From Prevotellaceae bacterium (GTDB lineage: Bacteria > Bacteroidota > Bacteroidia > Bacteroidales > UBA932), in NCBI GenBank assembly GCA_031257655.1, contig JAIROF010000087.1, forward strand, positions 1 to 6,198: 6,198 nt of DNA. The letters run 5' to 3'. Shown here piece after piece: positions 6,053 to 6,198 of this stretch. The position numbers and the translations under genes were made by a program. Numbering within the stretch: position 1 is the first letter of the stretch; every line of letters starts with the position of its first letter. The notes under the pieces are model-generated. The model was not told the origin of the DNA. It ran no database searches and saw nothing but the letters and a program-made list of their open reading frames with translations.

Positions 6053-6176
6053 CTAATCGCCATCCAACCTTATTGCCTCATTTTCCATTTGCTCGTCTCC
6101 AATTTTCATTAATAATGAGGTAATTAGGTTATTGTTGGTTGTTATTCTCTCGGCTACTGAGGTTGTTTTGTTAGGA
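6019..6176. repeat. Long imperfect palindrome with perfect 20-bp arms
   Basis: The outer arms, 6023-6042 and 6153-6172, are perfect 20-bp inverted copies (AACAAAACAA then CCTCAGTAGC, and its complement). Inside them is a second stem, 6066-6082 with 6114-6130, pairing at 15 of 17 positions plus one G-T pair. The spacers between stems are nearly equal (23 and 22 bp) and the central loop is 31 bp. The flanks outside the 20-bp arms are also loosely complementary. The whole could fold as one long hairpin or cruciform. It resembles a small terminal-inverted-repeat element or a diverged inverted duplication, and it overlaps the end of a leftward open frame. Confidence 0.8.
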
Positions 6177-6198
6177 AAATTCAAGTTTCCCACCTTTT
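6053..6198 (-). CDS. C-terminal end of a hypothetical protein, partial
   Basis: On the minus strand a frame enters from the right edge and runs 47 codons to a TAG at 6053-6055, beginning KVGNLNFPNKTTSVAERITT and ending in MENEAIRLDGD. The start lies outside the window. The product is polar, with an acidic tail, and I recognise no family. It shares strand and low G+C with the other two leftward frames, which supports a small leftward gene set. It lies almost entirely within the imperfect palindrome, so either the palindrome formed at the end of the gene or the frame is a chance opening. A run of 47 open codons in A+T-rich DNA is only modest evidence. Confidence 0.35.
   Translation of the reverse strand, partial: KVGNLNFPNKTTSVAERITTNNNLITSLLMKIGDEQMENEAIRLDGD

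Noticed and set aside
6019..6176. Integron attC recombination site
   Set aside because: ATCCAAC at 6019-6025 fits the RYYYAAC core, but GTTAGGA at 6170-6176 misses the last base of GTTRRRY. The unbroken 20-bp stem lacks the unpaired spacer between R and L boxes typical of attC, and no integrase or cassette array is visible.
5744..6176. CRISPR array
   Set aside because: The repeats are inverted or immediately adjacent, with no set of regularly spaced identical direct repeats and no cas gene.

Overview
The window looks like chromosomal DNA from a G+C-rich member of the Bacteroidota, probably Bacteroidales. Three things point there. IleS is the long (1146-residue) Bacteroidota/eukaryote-like type. 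The gene order is ileS, a DksA/TraR-like gene, then lspA. The upstream regions carry TTTG / TAnnTTTG-type promoter elements instead of the usual -35/-10 boxes, and ileS has no Shine-Dalgarno sequence. The species cannot be named from the sequence.

Layout. Positions 1-358 hold no gene; they contain a pure TGA/ATG trinucleotide tract (93-169), a Bacteroidota-style promoter and a short hairpin just before ileS. Positions 359-3799 are ileS. A second promoter with an embedded 12-bp palindrome precedes a small DksA/TraR-like gene (3884-4273). lspA (4336-4956) follows after a 62-bp gap that begins with an imperfect tandem duplication. The three genes point rightward and are core housekeeping: isoleucine charging, a probable RNA-polymerase-binding regulator, and removal of lipoprotein signal peptides.

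After lspA the character changes. From about 5280 the DNA becomes A+T-rich, and the plausible reading frames all lie on the minus strand, converging on lspA: an open partial frame entering from the right edge (6198-6053), a frame with no good start codon (about 5759-5355) and a short frame 12 bp behind it (5342-5100). None belongs to a family I recognise. Around them are non-random repeats: a 16-bp tandem duplication beside a 13-bp inverted repeat (5744-5844), and a ~155-bp imperfect palindrome bounded by a perfect 20-bp inverted repeat (6019-6176). This right end reads as a small acquired or decaying accessory segment.

The most interesting points are the rearranged class I signature motif of IleS (GIHH instead of HxGH), the trinucleotide tract upstream of an essential gene's promoter, and the nested palindrome at the right edge. 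I see no clear new multi-gene system in the window.
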